Positions 1 to 5,396 of a stretch of 5,396 bases of DNA are shown here, one piece after another (positions within the stretch are counted from its first letter, which is position 1; the number at the start of each line of letters is the position of its first letter). The notes under the pieces are model-generated. The model was not told the origin of the DNA, did not search any database, and saw nothing but the letters and a program-made list of their open reading frames with translations. The translations under genes and the position numbers were made by a program. The stretch spans positions 1-5,396 of the forward strand of contig JABHYI010000191.1 in assembly GCA_018656255.1 (NCBI GenBank). Direction: 5' to 3'. The DNA comes from Bacteroidota bacterium. Lineage in GTDB: Bacteria; Bacteroidota; Bacteroidia; Flavobacteriales; Flavobacteriaceae.

Positions 1-222
1 AATGCGCGGGTCTATTTGCTTAGAAAACTTTAAGCCGCTTATAAGAGGGAGCATGTAGGCAAAGGTTTTTCCGGTACCGGTTTGGGCAATACCTACCACA
101 TCTTTACCAGACCCTATTGGAGCAAACGATTTTGCTTGAATTTCTGTAGGTGTATCATACCCAAGGTCTTCAATTGCAAAATGTAATTGTTTGTTAATTT
201 TAAAATCGTGAAAAGAATCCAT
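1..222 (-). CDS. DEAD-box ATP-dependent RNA helicase, N-terminal fragment (cut by window edge)
   Basis: This is the first 74 codons of a gene that reads leftward out of the window; the ATG is at 222-220 and the frame stays open to base 1. The protein begins MDSFHDFKINKQLHFAIEDL. Two diagnostic elements are visible. One is a Q motif (TPTEIQ, residues 24-29, with the upstream aromatic residue F7). The other is helicase motif I / Walker A (AQTGTGKT, residues 46-53, with K52 the expected phosphate-binding lysine). This order and spacing are specific to DEAD-box proteins, which use ATP to unwind short RNA duplexes or remodel ribonucleoproteins in ribosome assembly, mRNA decay or cold adaptation. 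Motifs Ia, II (DEAD), III and the whole second RecA domain lie outside the window, so the subfamily (RhlE-like, DeaD-like or other) cannot be set. No Shine-Dalgarno is seen before the ATG, which is usual for Bacteroidota. Family assignment is secure; the specific role is unknown. Confidence 0.93.
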   Translation of the reverse strand, partial: MDSFHDFKINKQLHFAIEDLGYDTPTEIQAKSFAPIGSGKDVVGIAQTGTGKTFAYMLPLISGLKFSKQIDPRI

Positions 223-237
223 AAGTGGTATTTTGGG

Positions 238-271
238 CAAAGCTACAATTTATAATTTAGGTGTTTCCAAA
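238..271 (-). promoter_or_regulatory. Candidate Bacteroidota-type promoter of the DEAD-box helicase
   Basis: On the minus strand an exact match to the -7 consensus TAnnTTTG (TAGCTTTG) lies at 245-238. A TTTG that could serve as the -33 element lies at 271-268, leaving 22 bp between them, at the long end of the accepted range. Transcription would begin only about 8-12 bases before the ATG at 222, giving a very short leader. The match is seen directly; its use as a promoter is inference, because AT-rich DNA produces such boxes by chance. Confidence 0.35.
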
Positions 272-315
272 GTATAATATAATACTTGATTGTTTTTTCT
301 ATGGTATAGCCAATT

Positions 316-355
316 AAAAAAAGCCACCAACACAAGGTTTATGGCTTTATTTTTT
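316..355 (-). terminator. Intrinsic terminator after gap
   Basis: Read on the minus strand, AAAGCCA (348-342) and TGGCTTT (326-320) form a perfect 7-bp stem around a 15-base loop. The distal arm runs straight into a tract of T ending at 316. It lies about 50 bases past the gap stop codon and before the helicase promoter, so it fits as the end of the gap transcript. The plus strand also carries a T-rich tract after the same stem (349-355), so it could work in both directions, although no plus-strand gene reads into it from within the window. A CC/GG pair inside the loop could extend the stem with a bulge. Confidence 0.75.
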
Positions 356-400
356 GAGTTATTATTTCATTACTAAGGTGTGTTGCACCAGGGCTAACAA

Positions 401-1846
401 TTAGTAATAGGTATATCTTCTTACCTTGGAGATATGTTTTGCAAGTCTAATTACTTGGTGGCTATACCCATACTCATTGTCATACCAAACATAGATAACT
501 ATGTTTTTTCCATCTTTAGCGACAATAGTAGCATTGCTGTCAAATATAGAAGGGGCTGAGGATCCAACAATATCACTAGAAACTAATTCATTATTTAATG
601 AGTATTTAATTTGTTCTACAAGGTTTCCCTCTAGCGCGTATTTTTTTATGGTTGCATTCAACTCCTCAATAGAGGTTTGTTTTTCTAATTCTAATTTTAA
701 AATAGCCAATGATCCGTTTGGTACAGGAACTCTAATTGCATTAGAGGTTAACTTTCCTTCAAAAGAGGGTAGTGCCTTTGTTACTGCTTTTCCAGCACCA
801 GTTTCTGTAATAACCATATTTAAGGCAGCTGCACGACCACGACGGTGTTTTTTGTGCATGTTATCTACCAGGTTTTGATCATTGGTGTAGGCGTGTATGG
901 TCTCTAAGTGTCCTTGCACCACACCAAAACTATCTTCAATAGCTTTTAAAATTGGAGTAATTGCATTTGTTGTACAAGAGGCTGCAGAGAATATATCTGT
1001 ATCATCAGGGTTGTTCTGGGTGTGATTCACACCGTGCACTATATTTGGAATTCCTGCTCCTGGAGCTGTAAGTAATACTTTGCTAGCTCCATTAGGGATT
1101 AAGTGACGGCTTAGTTCTTCTTTATTTCTAAAGGCACCCGTGTTATCTATAATTAAAGCATCTTGAATGCCATAAGAAGTATAATCTATATCTTCTGGGC
1201 CTTTAGCAGAAATGATATGAACTGTTGTACCGTTAATAATTAATGCACTATTTTTTGCATCTGCGATAACAGTTCCTGGAAAATCTCCGTGTACAGAATC
1301 ATACTTTAATAAAGAAGCTCTTTTTTCTAATACAGTTTGGTCTATAGCACCACGAGTTACGATTGCTCTTAGGCGCATTAGGCTTCCTTGTCCTGTTCGT
1401 GTCATTAGCTCGCGAGCAAGCAAACGACCAATTCTACCAAAACCATAAAGCACTACATCTTTTGGAGTAATGTCTTGTTTGTCTTTTGCGTTTTTTAATT
1501 TTTCTGAAACAAAAGCAAGCGCATTGGTTTGTTTTTTCTCTAAGTGAAACTCATAGGTTAGTTTACCAATGTCTAGTTTTGCAGGAGGAAGATTAAGCGT
1601 TTGAATAGCCTGAGCAATTTCTACTGAGTCAAAAATAGAGATAGGTTTTTCTACAAACGCTCCAGCATACTCATGAAGATTTAAAATCTCACTAACATTT
1701 CTATCAATTAATTGATTGCGAAATATGATCAGCTCTATTGACTTGTCATACCATAAATCACTAATAATGTTAATAAATGTAACAGCTGCCTTGCGGCGAT
1801 CTGTTTGAAAAGACAGTTCTTTTTCATAAACGTCATCAAAACTCAT
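401..1846 (-). CDS. gap: Glyceraldehyde-3-phosphate dehydrogenase, long form with N-terminal extension
   Basis: The 481-residue protein catalyses the reversible oxidation and phosphorylation of glyceraldehyde-3-phosphate to 1,3-bisphosphoglycerate in cytosolic glycolysis or gluconeogenesis. The GAPDH core starts near residue 130 with the Rossmann motif GFGRIG (135-140). It continues through SAASCTTN with catalytic C291, H318 at the canonical 27-residue distance, the RRGRAAALN segment (335-343), IRVPVPNG with R372 (371-378), and WYDNEYGYS near the C-terminus with N457. All core catalytic residues are present. The first ~125 residues have no counterpart in the common ~335-residue GAPDH; this extended architecture is known from Bacteroidota and some Gammaproteobacteria. 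The position that normally holds the NAD-selective Asp (Asp32 of classical GAPDH) aligns with T164, followed by R165, which suggests NADP(H) can be used. That point is inference from my hand alignment. Start ATG at 1846-1844 gives the expected family N-terminus (MSFDDVYEKELSFQ). A terminator follows the gene. Confidence 0.96.
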   Translation of the reverse strand: MSFDDVYEKELSFQTDRRKAAVTFINIISDLWYDKSIELIIFRNQLIDRNVSEILNLHEYAGAFVEKPISIFDSVEIAQAIQTLNLPPAKLDIGKLTYEFHLEKKQTNALAFVSEKLKNAKDKQDITPKDVVLYGFGRIGRLLARELMTRTGQGSLMRLRAIVTRGAIDQTVLEKRASLLKYDSVHGDFPGTVIADAKNSALIINGTTVHIISAKGPEDIDYTSYGIQDALIIDNTGAFRNKEELSRHLIPNGASKVLLTAPGAGIPNIVHGVNHTQNNPDDTDIFSAASCTTNAITPILKAIEDSFGVVQGHLETIHAYTNDQNLVDNMHKKHRRGRAAALNMVITETGAGKAVTKALPSFEGKLTSNAIRVPVPNGSLAILKLELEKQTSIEELNATIKKYALEGNLVEQIKYSLNNELVSSDIVGSSAPSIFDSNATIVAKDGKNIVIYVWYDNEYGYSHQVIRLAKHISKVRRYTYY

Positions 1847-1863
1847 AGGTGGTGGTTTTAGGT

Positions 1864-1882
1864 GTTTTTGAAAAACAAAAAC
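1864..1882 (-). repeat. Small hairpin in the likely gap 5' leader
   Basis: On the minus strand GTTTTTG (1882-1876) and CAAAAAC (1870-1864) form a perfect 7-bp inverted repeat around a TTTTT loop, 18 bases before the gap ATG. If the promoter at 1901-1908 is correct, this hairpin lies in the untranslated leader. The stem is mostly A:U, so it is weak, and it has no T tract behind it, so it is not a terminator. A role in translation control or mRNA stability is possible but unproven. Confidence 0.3.
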
Positions 1883-1900
1883 GGTTGTTTAAATCTTGCG

Positions 1901-1908
1901 CAAAAGTA
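1901..1908 (-). promoter_or_regulatory. Candidate -7 promoter element of gap
   Basis: TACTTTTG on the minus strand (1908-1901) matches the Bacteroidota -7 consensus TAnnTTTG exactly. Transcription would start near 1895, leaving a leader of roughly 50 bases before the gap ATG. No good TTG -33 element lies at the usual 17-23 bp; the nearest TTG (1939-1937) is 28 bp away. The gene may therefore rely on an activator, or the box may be fortuitous. Confidence 0.4.
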
Positions 1909-1950
1909 ATTATTTTCTTGGGTTTTGAGTATAAAACAATGTAAAAATAT

Positions 1951-1968
1951 AGTTGCTAAGTAGTTGCT
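1951..1968. repeat. Direct heptamer repeat with 11-bp period upstream of gap
   Basis: AGTTGCT occurs at 1951-1957 and again at 1962-1968, separated by AAGT. The 11-bp period is about one helical turn, so both copies would face the same side of the DNA. They lie roughly 55-75 bp upstream of the inferred gap start site, where an activator often binds. The repeat is exact and seen directly; its use as an operator is inference. Confidence 0.3.
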
Positions 1969-1985
1969 TGTTATATGGTATGATC

Positions 1986-2008
1986 TAAAAACGCAATTGT
2001 TGTTTTTA
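1986..2008 (-). repeat. Inverted repeat spanning the htrA stop codon (weak terminator candidate)
   Basis: On the minus strand TAAAAAC (2008-2002), which includes the TAA stop of the protease gene, pairs exactly with GTTTTTA (1992-1986) around a 9-base loop. Two more pairs are possible outside a small bulge. It is the only hairpin I see after this gene and might end or protect the transcript. However, it is A:T-rich and is not followed by a separate T tract, so it is poor as an intrinsic terminator, and some read-through into gap is possible. Confidence 0.25.
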
Positions 2009-3406
2009 TCTAAAGATATAACTGAATGTTTCTGCTTTTTTATTTATAAATGTCATCTTTATAGGCTGTGAAACATCACGCGTGCTAATAATTTTTCTTA
2101 TGTCATTTACACTCTTAACAGCGATGTCATCCAGTTTTGTTATAATGTTTCCTTGTAATGCATACCTTGATATATCCGGTCTTAAGACTCTTTTTATAGA
2201 AACGCCTCCTTTAATGTTATACCGTTTTAAGGCATCTGGGCCTACTTCTGCTACCTCAATACCAATGTCTTTGATTTCATACACTTCTAGTTTTTTAAGT
2301 ATCACCTCTAGGGTTTTTTGATTTCCATTTCTTACCACTGTAATACCTACGGTATCATTTGGTCTTTTACTTCCTAGATATCCAGTTAGGTCTGCAAACT
2401 TTCCTATTTCAATACCATCAAGCTCAATAATGACATCTCCTTTTTTTAAGCCTCCTTTTTCTGCTGCTCCCCCTTTTTCTAGGCCAGCTACATACACTCC
2501 TTGAGTTTGTTCTATCTCTAGTTTGCTTGCAATTTCACTGTTTAAGCTACTTGCAGAGATACCTAAGATAGCTTGTTGCACCTCCCCAAATTCTAGTATA
2601 TCTTCAACAACCTTACGTGCAATATTACTAGGTACTGCAAAAGAATATCCTACGTAGGAGCCAGTTTGGCTTGTAATTGCAGTATTAATGCCTATAAGTT
2701 CTCCTTTTGTGTTTACAAGTGCACCACCACTATTACCTCTATTAACAGCTGCATCTGTTTGTATAAAAGATTGTGATTTACCATCTGTTTGATCTAGATC
2801 TCTAGACTTTGCGCTTACAATACCCGCGGTAACTGTTGAGGTGAGTCTAAATGGATTGCCAACTGCCAAGACCCACTCTCCTAGTTTTACATTATTTGAG
2901 TCGCTAAAAGCAATGTAGGGAAATAGATTTTCTGACTCTATTTTTAGTAAGGCAATATCTGTTTTTGGGTCTGTGCCAATCACACTTGCTATATACTTTG
3001 TATTATTATTTAAAGTAACTTCCAACTGTGATGCATTATCAATAACATGGTTGTTTGTGATAATATATCCATCTGGGCTTATAATAACGCCACTGCCACT
3101 TCCTTGCTGTAGTGTTGGTCTTCCATTGCCCCGAATGTATTCCATCATGGTAGTAGGGGTCTTGCTTATGGTTGTACTTATTACATGTACTACTGCATCT
3201 ACGGTTTTTTCTGCAGCTAGGCTGAAATCTACAGTTGTACTAGGGCTATTTGAAGTGTAGTTTGTGGGTGTTAGTTTTATGGGCTGTACAGCAGTAGACG
3301 CCTTTGCAAGATTTGTCTCTGTTTTTGATTCAAGTATTTTGTATCCTCCAACAGATACGGCCCCTGCAACAAGAGCTACCGAAAATAATTTTATTGTCTG
3401 TTTCAT
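2006..3406 (-). CDS. htrA: Do/HtrA-family periplasmic serine endoprotease (DegP/DegQ-like) with two PDZ domains
   Basis: The 466-residue protein belongs to the family of ATP-independent proteases and chaperones that degrade misfolded envelope proteins. Residues 7-21 are a hydrophobic stretch behind a Lys-containing N-terminus (MKQTIKLFSVALVAG), consistent with export. I see no sharp signal-peptidase site, so retention as a membrane anchor cannot be excluded. The trypsin-like domain covers about 60-265 and has the full catalytic triad: H120 in ITNNHVI, D150 in TDIALLKI and S226 in NRGNSGGAL. PDZ1 spans roughly 280-370, starting at LGIS and including GGLKKGDVIIELDG. A second, more divergent PDZ spans roughly 378-463; it keeps the GNIITKLDD strand but lacks the usual GLxxGD turn. 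Total length is normal for DegP/DegQ. The ATG at 3406-3404 is chosen because it directly precedes the export signal. It is divergent from dapF, with 110 bp between. I see no exact TAnnTTTG box upstream. A DegS-like regulatory role is less likely because DegS has one PDZ. Confidence 0.95.
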   Translation of the reverse strand: MKQTIKLFSVALVAGAVSVGGYKILESKTETNLAKASTAVQPIKLTPTNYTSNSPSTTVDFSLAAEKTVDAVVHVISTTISKTPTTMMEYIRGNGRPTLQQGSGSGVIISPDGYIITNNHVIDNASQLEVTLNNNTKYIASVIGTDPKTDIALLKIESENLFPYIAFSDSNNVKLGEWVLAVGNPFRLTSTVTAGIVSAKSRDLDQTDGKSQSFIQTDAAVNRGNSGGALVNTKGELIGINTAITSQTGSYVGYSFAVPSNIARKVVEDILEFGEVQQAILGISASSLNSEIASKLEIEQTQGVYVAGLEKGGAAEKGGLKKGDVIIELDGIEIGKFADLTGYLGSKRPNDTVGITVVRNGNQKTLEVILKKLEVYEIKDIGIEVAEVGPDALKRYNIKGGVSIKRVLRPDISRYALQGNIITKLDDIAVKSVNDIRKIISTRDVSQPIKMTFINKKAETFSYIFR

Positions 3407-3503
3407 AGATTTATAATGTGTTTAAATAGTAATAACATTAAGAAGACGCAATTTATTTTAATGTATTTCAAAAATTAACAATCCTTAACATATCAGTATT
3501 TCA

Positions 3504-3511
3504 TACCTTTG
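3504..3511 (+). promoter_or_regulatory. Candidate -7 promoter element of the dapF operon
   Basis: TACCTTTG matches the Bacteroidota -7 consensus TAnnTTTG exactly and ends only 5 bases before the dapF ATG at 3517. The -7 element normally sits a few bases before the transcription start, so the start would fall at or just before the ATG and the mRNA would be leaderless or nearly so. No clear TTG -33 element is visible at the usual distance; TTA at 3485-3487 is the nearest, with 16 bp spacing. The box also argues against translation from the upstream GTG at 3511, which overlaps it. Confidence 0.5.
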
Positions 3512-3516
3512 TGAGT

Positions 3517-4293
3517 ATGCAAATTCCATTTTATAAATATCAAGGGACAGGTAATGATTTTGTGTTGATTGATAACCGGCAACAAAACTTCCCTAAAAAC
3601 GATACTGCTTTAGTAGCCCAGTTTTGTGACAGGAAGTTTGGAGTAGGGGCAGATGGACTCATTGTTTTAGAGGAGCATCCTTCTCAAGATTTTTCTATGA
3701 TTTATTACAATGCAGATGGAAATCAAAGTTCAATGTGTGGTAATGGAGGTAGGTGTATCGTGCATTTTGCTGCCTTTTTGGGAGTGATAGACACTCAAAC
3801 AGCCTTTATGGCCATTGACGGTGTGCACCGTGCAACTATAAAAGATGACAATGTAGCACTACGCATGACAGATGTATCACGCCTTGAAATTCATAAAGAG
3901 TTTAGCTTTTTAAATACAGGTTCTCCCCATCATGTAGAAATGGTCACTAACCTAAAGGATATAAACGTTGTTGATAAAGGACGTGCTATAAGGAATAACC
4001 GCTACGGCGCTGCTGGGGCCAATATAAATTTTGTTTCTAAAATTTCTGAAGACACCTTCTGTGTAAGAACCTATGAGCGGGGTGTAGAAGATGAAACCCT
4101 CTCTTGTGGCACTGGTGTAACAGCTGTTGCTCTAGCGATGTTTGATACAAAACAAACCACCAGCTCAAAAGTTTATTTAAAAACACAGGGAGGAGATTTG
4201 TCTGTTTCTTTTGTTAAAAAAGAGAACACCTATACAAACATTGTTTTAAGCGGACCAGCCACACAGGTGTATAAAGGTATTTGGGAAGTATGA
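3517..4293 (+). CDS. dapF: Diaminopimelate epimerase
   Basis: The cytosolic, cofactor-independent epimerase converts LL-diaminopimelate to meso-diaminopimelate, the direct precursor of lysine and the cross-linking residue of the peptidoglycan stem peptide. The 258-residue length is close to the family norm. Visible signatures are GTGNDFVLID near the N-terminus (N13 expected to contact substrate), GADGLIV (44-50), MCGNGGRC with the first catalytic cysteine C74, NTGSPHHVE (133-141), GAAGANINF (164-172) and ETLSCGTG with the second catalytic cysteine C197. Both cysteines of the two-base mechanism are therefore present. I place the start at ATG 3517 rather than the in-frame GTG at 3511. The resulting N-terminus (MQIPFYKYQGTGNDF) fits the family, and the GTG overlaps the promoter box. 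The gene overlaps the next one by ATGA at 4290-4293, which indicates translational coupling. It is the first gene of the rightward block. Confidence 0.97.
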   Translation: MQIPFYKYQGTGNDFVLIDNRQQNFPKNDTALVAQFCDRKFGVGADGLIVLEEHPSQDFSMIYYNADGNQSSMCGNGGRCIVHFAAFLGVIDTQTAFMAIDGVHRATIKDDNVALRMTDVSRLEIHKEFSFLNTGSPHHVEMVTNLKDINVVDKGRAIRNNRYGAAGANINFVSKISEDTFCVRTYERGVEDETLSCGTGVTAVALAMFDTKQTTSSKVYLKTQGGDLSVSFVKKENTYTNIVLSGPATQVYKGIWEV

Positions 4294-4820
4294 TCTTACA
4301 AGAAAAAAACATACACCTACGCGCCTTAGAGCCTACAGATTTAGATTTTTTGTATGCCTTAGAGAATGACACCAACCTCTGGAAGGTTAGCGAAACCATT
4401 ACTCCTTTTTCTAAATATGTGCTAACCCGTTATCTAGAAAATAGCCATCGTGATATTTTTGATGTAAAGCAGTTGCGTTTAATGATAGAACACTCACAAA
4501 CAAAACAGCCTTTGGGTTGTATAGATCTGTTTGATTTTAACCCTCAGCACCACAGGGTGGGAGTGGGGCTTGTTATTTTTGATGCTGCCCACCGTTCAAA
4601 AGGCTTTGCCACAGAAAGTTTGAATTTAATTTGCCAGTATGCTACAGAGCATTTGCAAGTACATCAAATTTTCGCAAACATATCTGAGCAAAACAAAGAG
4701 AGTATCTCCTTGTTTGAAAAAGCAGGATTTTTAAAAACAGGTGTTAAAAAAGATTGGATTTACAATCAAGGAACCTATCAAGATCAATTCTTGTATCAAT
4801 ATATAGTAGCAGATAATTAG
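4290..4820 (+). CDS. GNAT-family N-acetyltransferase (RimJ/RimL/SpeG-like)
   Basis: The 176-residue protein has the single-domain layout of GNAT enzymes, which move an acetyl group from acetyl-CoA to an amine. The N-terminal IHLRALEPTDLDFLYALEND segment (8-27) is typical of the RimJ/RimL/SpeG branch. The acetyl-CoA pyrophosphate loop is HRSKGFATES (101-110), an R-x-x-G-x-A form. It is followed by the helix LNLICQYA and the C-terminal block NISEQNKESISLFEKAGF (130-147). There is no signal peptide or membrane segment, so the enzyme is cytosolic. The start is ATG 4290, overlapping the dapF stop; an in-frame TTG at 4281 also exists but lies inside dapF and is less likely. The SpeG-like N-terminus hints at a polyamine substrate, but the branch also acetylates ribosomal proteins and small amines. 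Its place between dapF and mltG suggests, without proof, a link to cell-wall metabolism. The substrate cannot be read from sequence. Confidence 0.9.
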   Translation: MILQEKNIHLRALEPTDLDFLYALENDTNLWKVSETITPFSKYVLTRYLENSHRDIFDVKQLRLMIEHSQTKQPLGCIDLFDFNPQHHRVGVGLVIFDAAHRSKGFATESLNLICQYATEHLQVHQIFANISEQNKESISLFEKAGFLKTGVKKDWIYNQGTYQDQFLYQYIVADN

Positions 4821-4829
4821 ATTAAAAAT

Positions 4830-4836
4830 AAGGAAG
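4830..4836 (+). promoter_or_regulatory. Shine-Dalgarno-like ribosome binding site of mltG
   Basis: The AAGGAAG stretch contains AAGGA with 6 bases between it and the ATG at 4841. This is a good spacing for pairing with 16S rRNA. It stands out because the other starts in this window lack such a site, and it supports ATG 4841 as the mltG start. Confidence 0.5.
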
Positions 4837-4840
4837 CCCC

Positions 4841-5396
4841 ATGTATTTAAAGAAAATTTTATTGACAGTAGTTTTATTAGGCCTAGTTGGGATGGCAGGT
4901 TTTTCATACTATGTATACCAAAATATATTTACTCCCAATACAGGGTTTAACAACCCACAGGCACATGTTTTTATACCTACAGGTGCCACATTTAAAATGG
5001 TACAAGAAGAATTGAGCCCGCTGCTAAAAGACATGAACACTTTTGTTACTGTTGCTCAAAGAAAAGGCTATAGTTCAAACATTAAAGCAGGGCATTTCAT
5101 CATTAAAAAAGGGAGTAATAACAATGAAATAATAAATAGTATTAGATCTGGAAATATTCCTGTTACCATAAAATTTAACAACCAAGAAAGACTAGAGAAT
5201 CTTGCTGGACATTTAGCCAAACAAATAGAGTTAGATAGTGCCTCTTTACTAGATGCCATGTTGGACGTAGATTTTTTAAAGGCATCTGGGTTTACTAAAG
5301 ATACTGCTCTTGGCATGTACATTGCCAATAGCTATGAGGTATATTGGAATACAAGCCCTAAAGCATTTTGCCAGAAAATGCTTAAGCAGTACAATG
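4841..5396 (+). CDS. mltG: Endolytic transglycosylase MltG (YceG-like), N-terminal part (cut by window edge)
   Basis: The first 185 codons are present and the frame is still open at the window edge. MltG is an inner-membrane lytic transglycosylase that cuts nascent peptidoglycan strands and so sets glycan chain length. Residues 6-26 form a hydrophobic membrane anchor after MYLKK, with the rest expected in the periplasm. A LysM-like region follows: VFIPTGATFKMVQEEL (43-58), then IKAGHFIIKKGSNNNEIINS (81-100) and IRSG. The start of the YceG domain includes VTIKFNNQERLENLAGHLAK (108-127), IANSYEVYWNTS (151-162, the counterpart of the WPDTW segment of E. coli MltG) and KAFCQKMLKQY. The catalytic glutamate lies further downstream and is outside the window, so activity cannot be judged. 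The gene starts 20 bp after the acetyltransferase stop behind a good ribosome site, so it probably shares the dapF transcript. The family call rests on the anchor, the LysM-like block and the YEVYWNTS segment together. Confidence 0.9.
   Translation, partial: MYLKKILLTVVLLGLVGMAGFSYYVYQNIFTPNTGFNNPQAHVFIPTGATFKMVQEELSPLLKDMNTFVTVAQRKGYSSNIKAGHFIIKKGSNNNEIINSIRSGNIPVTIKFNNQERLENLAGHLAKQIELDSASLLDAMLDVDFLKASGFTKDTALGMYIANSYEVYWNTSPKAFCQKMLKQYN

Noticed and set aside
377..389. GGTG/CACC mini-hairpin just after the gap stop
   Set aside because: The stem is only 4 bp on the transcribed strand and the real terminator lies just downstream.
501..878. Open frame on the plus strand inside gap
   Set aside because: It lies wholly antisense to a strongly conserved GAPDH coding region, has no recognisable domain and has no promoter or ribosome site; it is a shadow frame.
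2082..3260. Two open frames on the plus strand (2082-2321 and 2973-3260) inside htrA
   Set aside because: Both are antisense to conserved parts of the protease (PDZ region and protease domain). Their apparent hydrophobicity reflects the complement of the real coding strand.
3414..3464. TAATGT hexamers (3414-3419, 3459-3464) and the reverse copy ACATTA (3435-3440) between htrA and dapF, considered as a divergent operator
   Set aside because: The hexamers are entirely typical of AT-rich DNA, the spacing is irregular and the stem is only 6 bp; too likely by chance to annotate.
3469..3477. TAATTTTTG on the minus strand as the htrA promoter -7 box
   Set aside because: It has one base too many between TA and TTTG and no -33 partner at the usual distance, so I do not call it.
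4281..4289. Upstream TTG start for the acetyltransferase
   Set aside because: ATG 4290 gives the normal GNAT N-terminus and the common ATGA overlap with dapF; the TTG adds only three residues with no family support.
4214..4399. Minus-strand open frame across the dapF-GNAT junction
   Set aside because: It is antisense to two well-supported genes and resembles no family; its sequence is explained by the opposite strand.
5068..5328. Minus-strand open frame inside mltG
   Set aside because: It is antisense to the YceG-like coding region, which is the frame with recognisable family segments.

Overview
The window looks like an ordinary housekeeping stretch of a Bacteroidota chromosome, most likely a member of the Flavobacteriaceae. 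The reasons are the AT-rich sequence, near absence of Shine-Dalgarno sites, three matches to the Bacteroidota -7 promoter box TAnnTTTG placed just upstream of genes, a long-form (481-residue) glyceraldehyde-3-phosphate dehydrogenase, and protein sequences of flavobacterial type. The genus cannot be fixed from this sequence alone.

Layout: two divergent blocks meet in a 110-bp intergenic region (3407-3516). The left block is on the minus strand and reads, in transcription order, an HtrA/Do-family periplasmic serine protease (2006-3406), a long-form GAPDH (401-1846) and the N-terminal 74 codons of a DEAD-box RNA helicase (222 down to the window edge). These genes are separated by 159-bp and 178-bp gaps that hold candidate promoters and a convincing intrinsic terminator after gap, so they are probably separate transcription units. 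The right block is on the plus strand: dapF (3517-4293), a GNAT acetyltransferase (4290-4820, overlapping dapF by ATGA) and the first 185 codons of mltG (4841 to the window edge). This block is compact enough to be one operon.

How the genes work together: dapF makes meso-diaminopimelate for lysine and peptidoglycan, and mltG encodes the membrane transglycosylase that ends nascent glycan strands. The right block therefore has a cell-wall theme, with an acetyltransferase of unknown substrate between them. The divergent HtrA protease handles envelope protein quality control. Gap is central carbon metabolism and the helicase is RNA metabolism; neither is obviously linked to the rest.

I found no RNA genes, CRISPR arrays, insertion sequences, prophage remnants or integration signals. 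I see no clearly undescribed system. The points most worth a second look are the GAPDH cofactor site and N-terminal extension, and a dapF promoter box so close to the start codon that the mRNA is probably leaderless.
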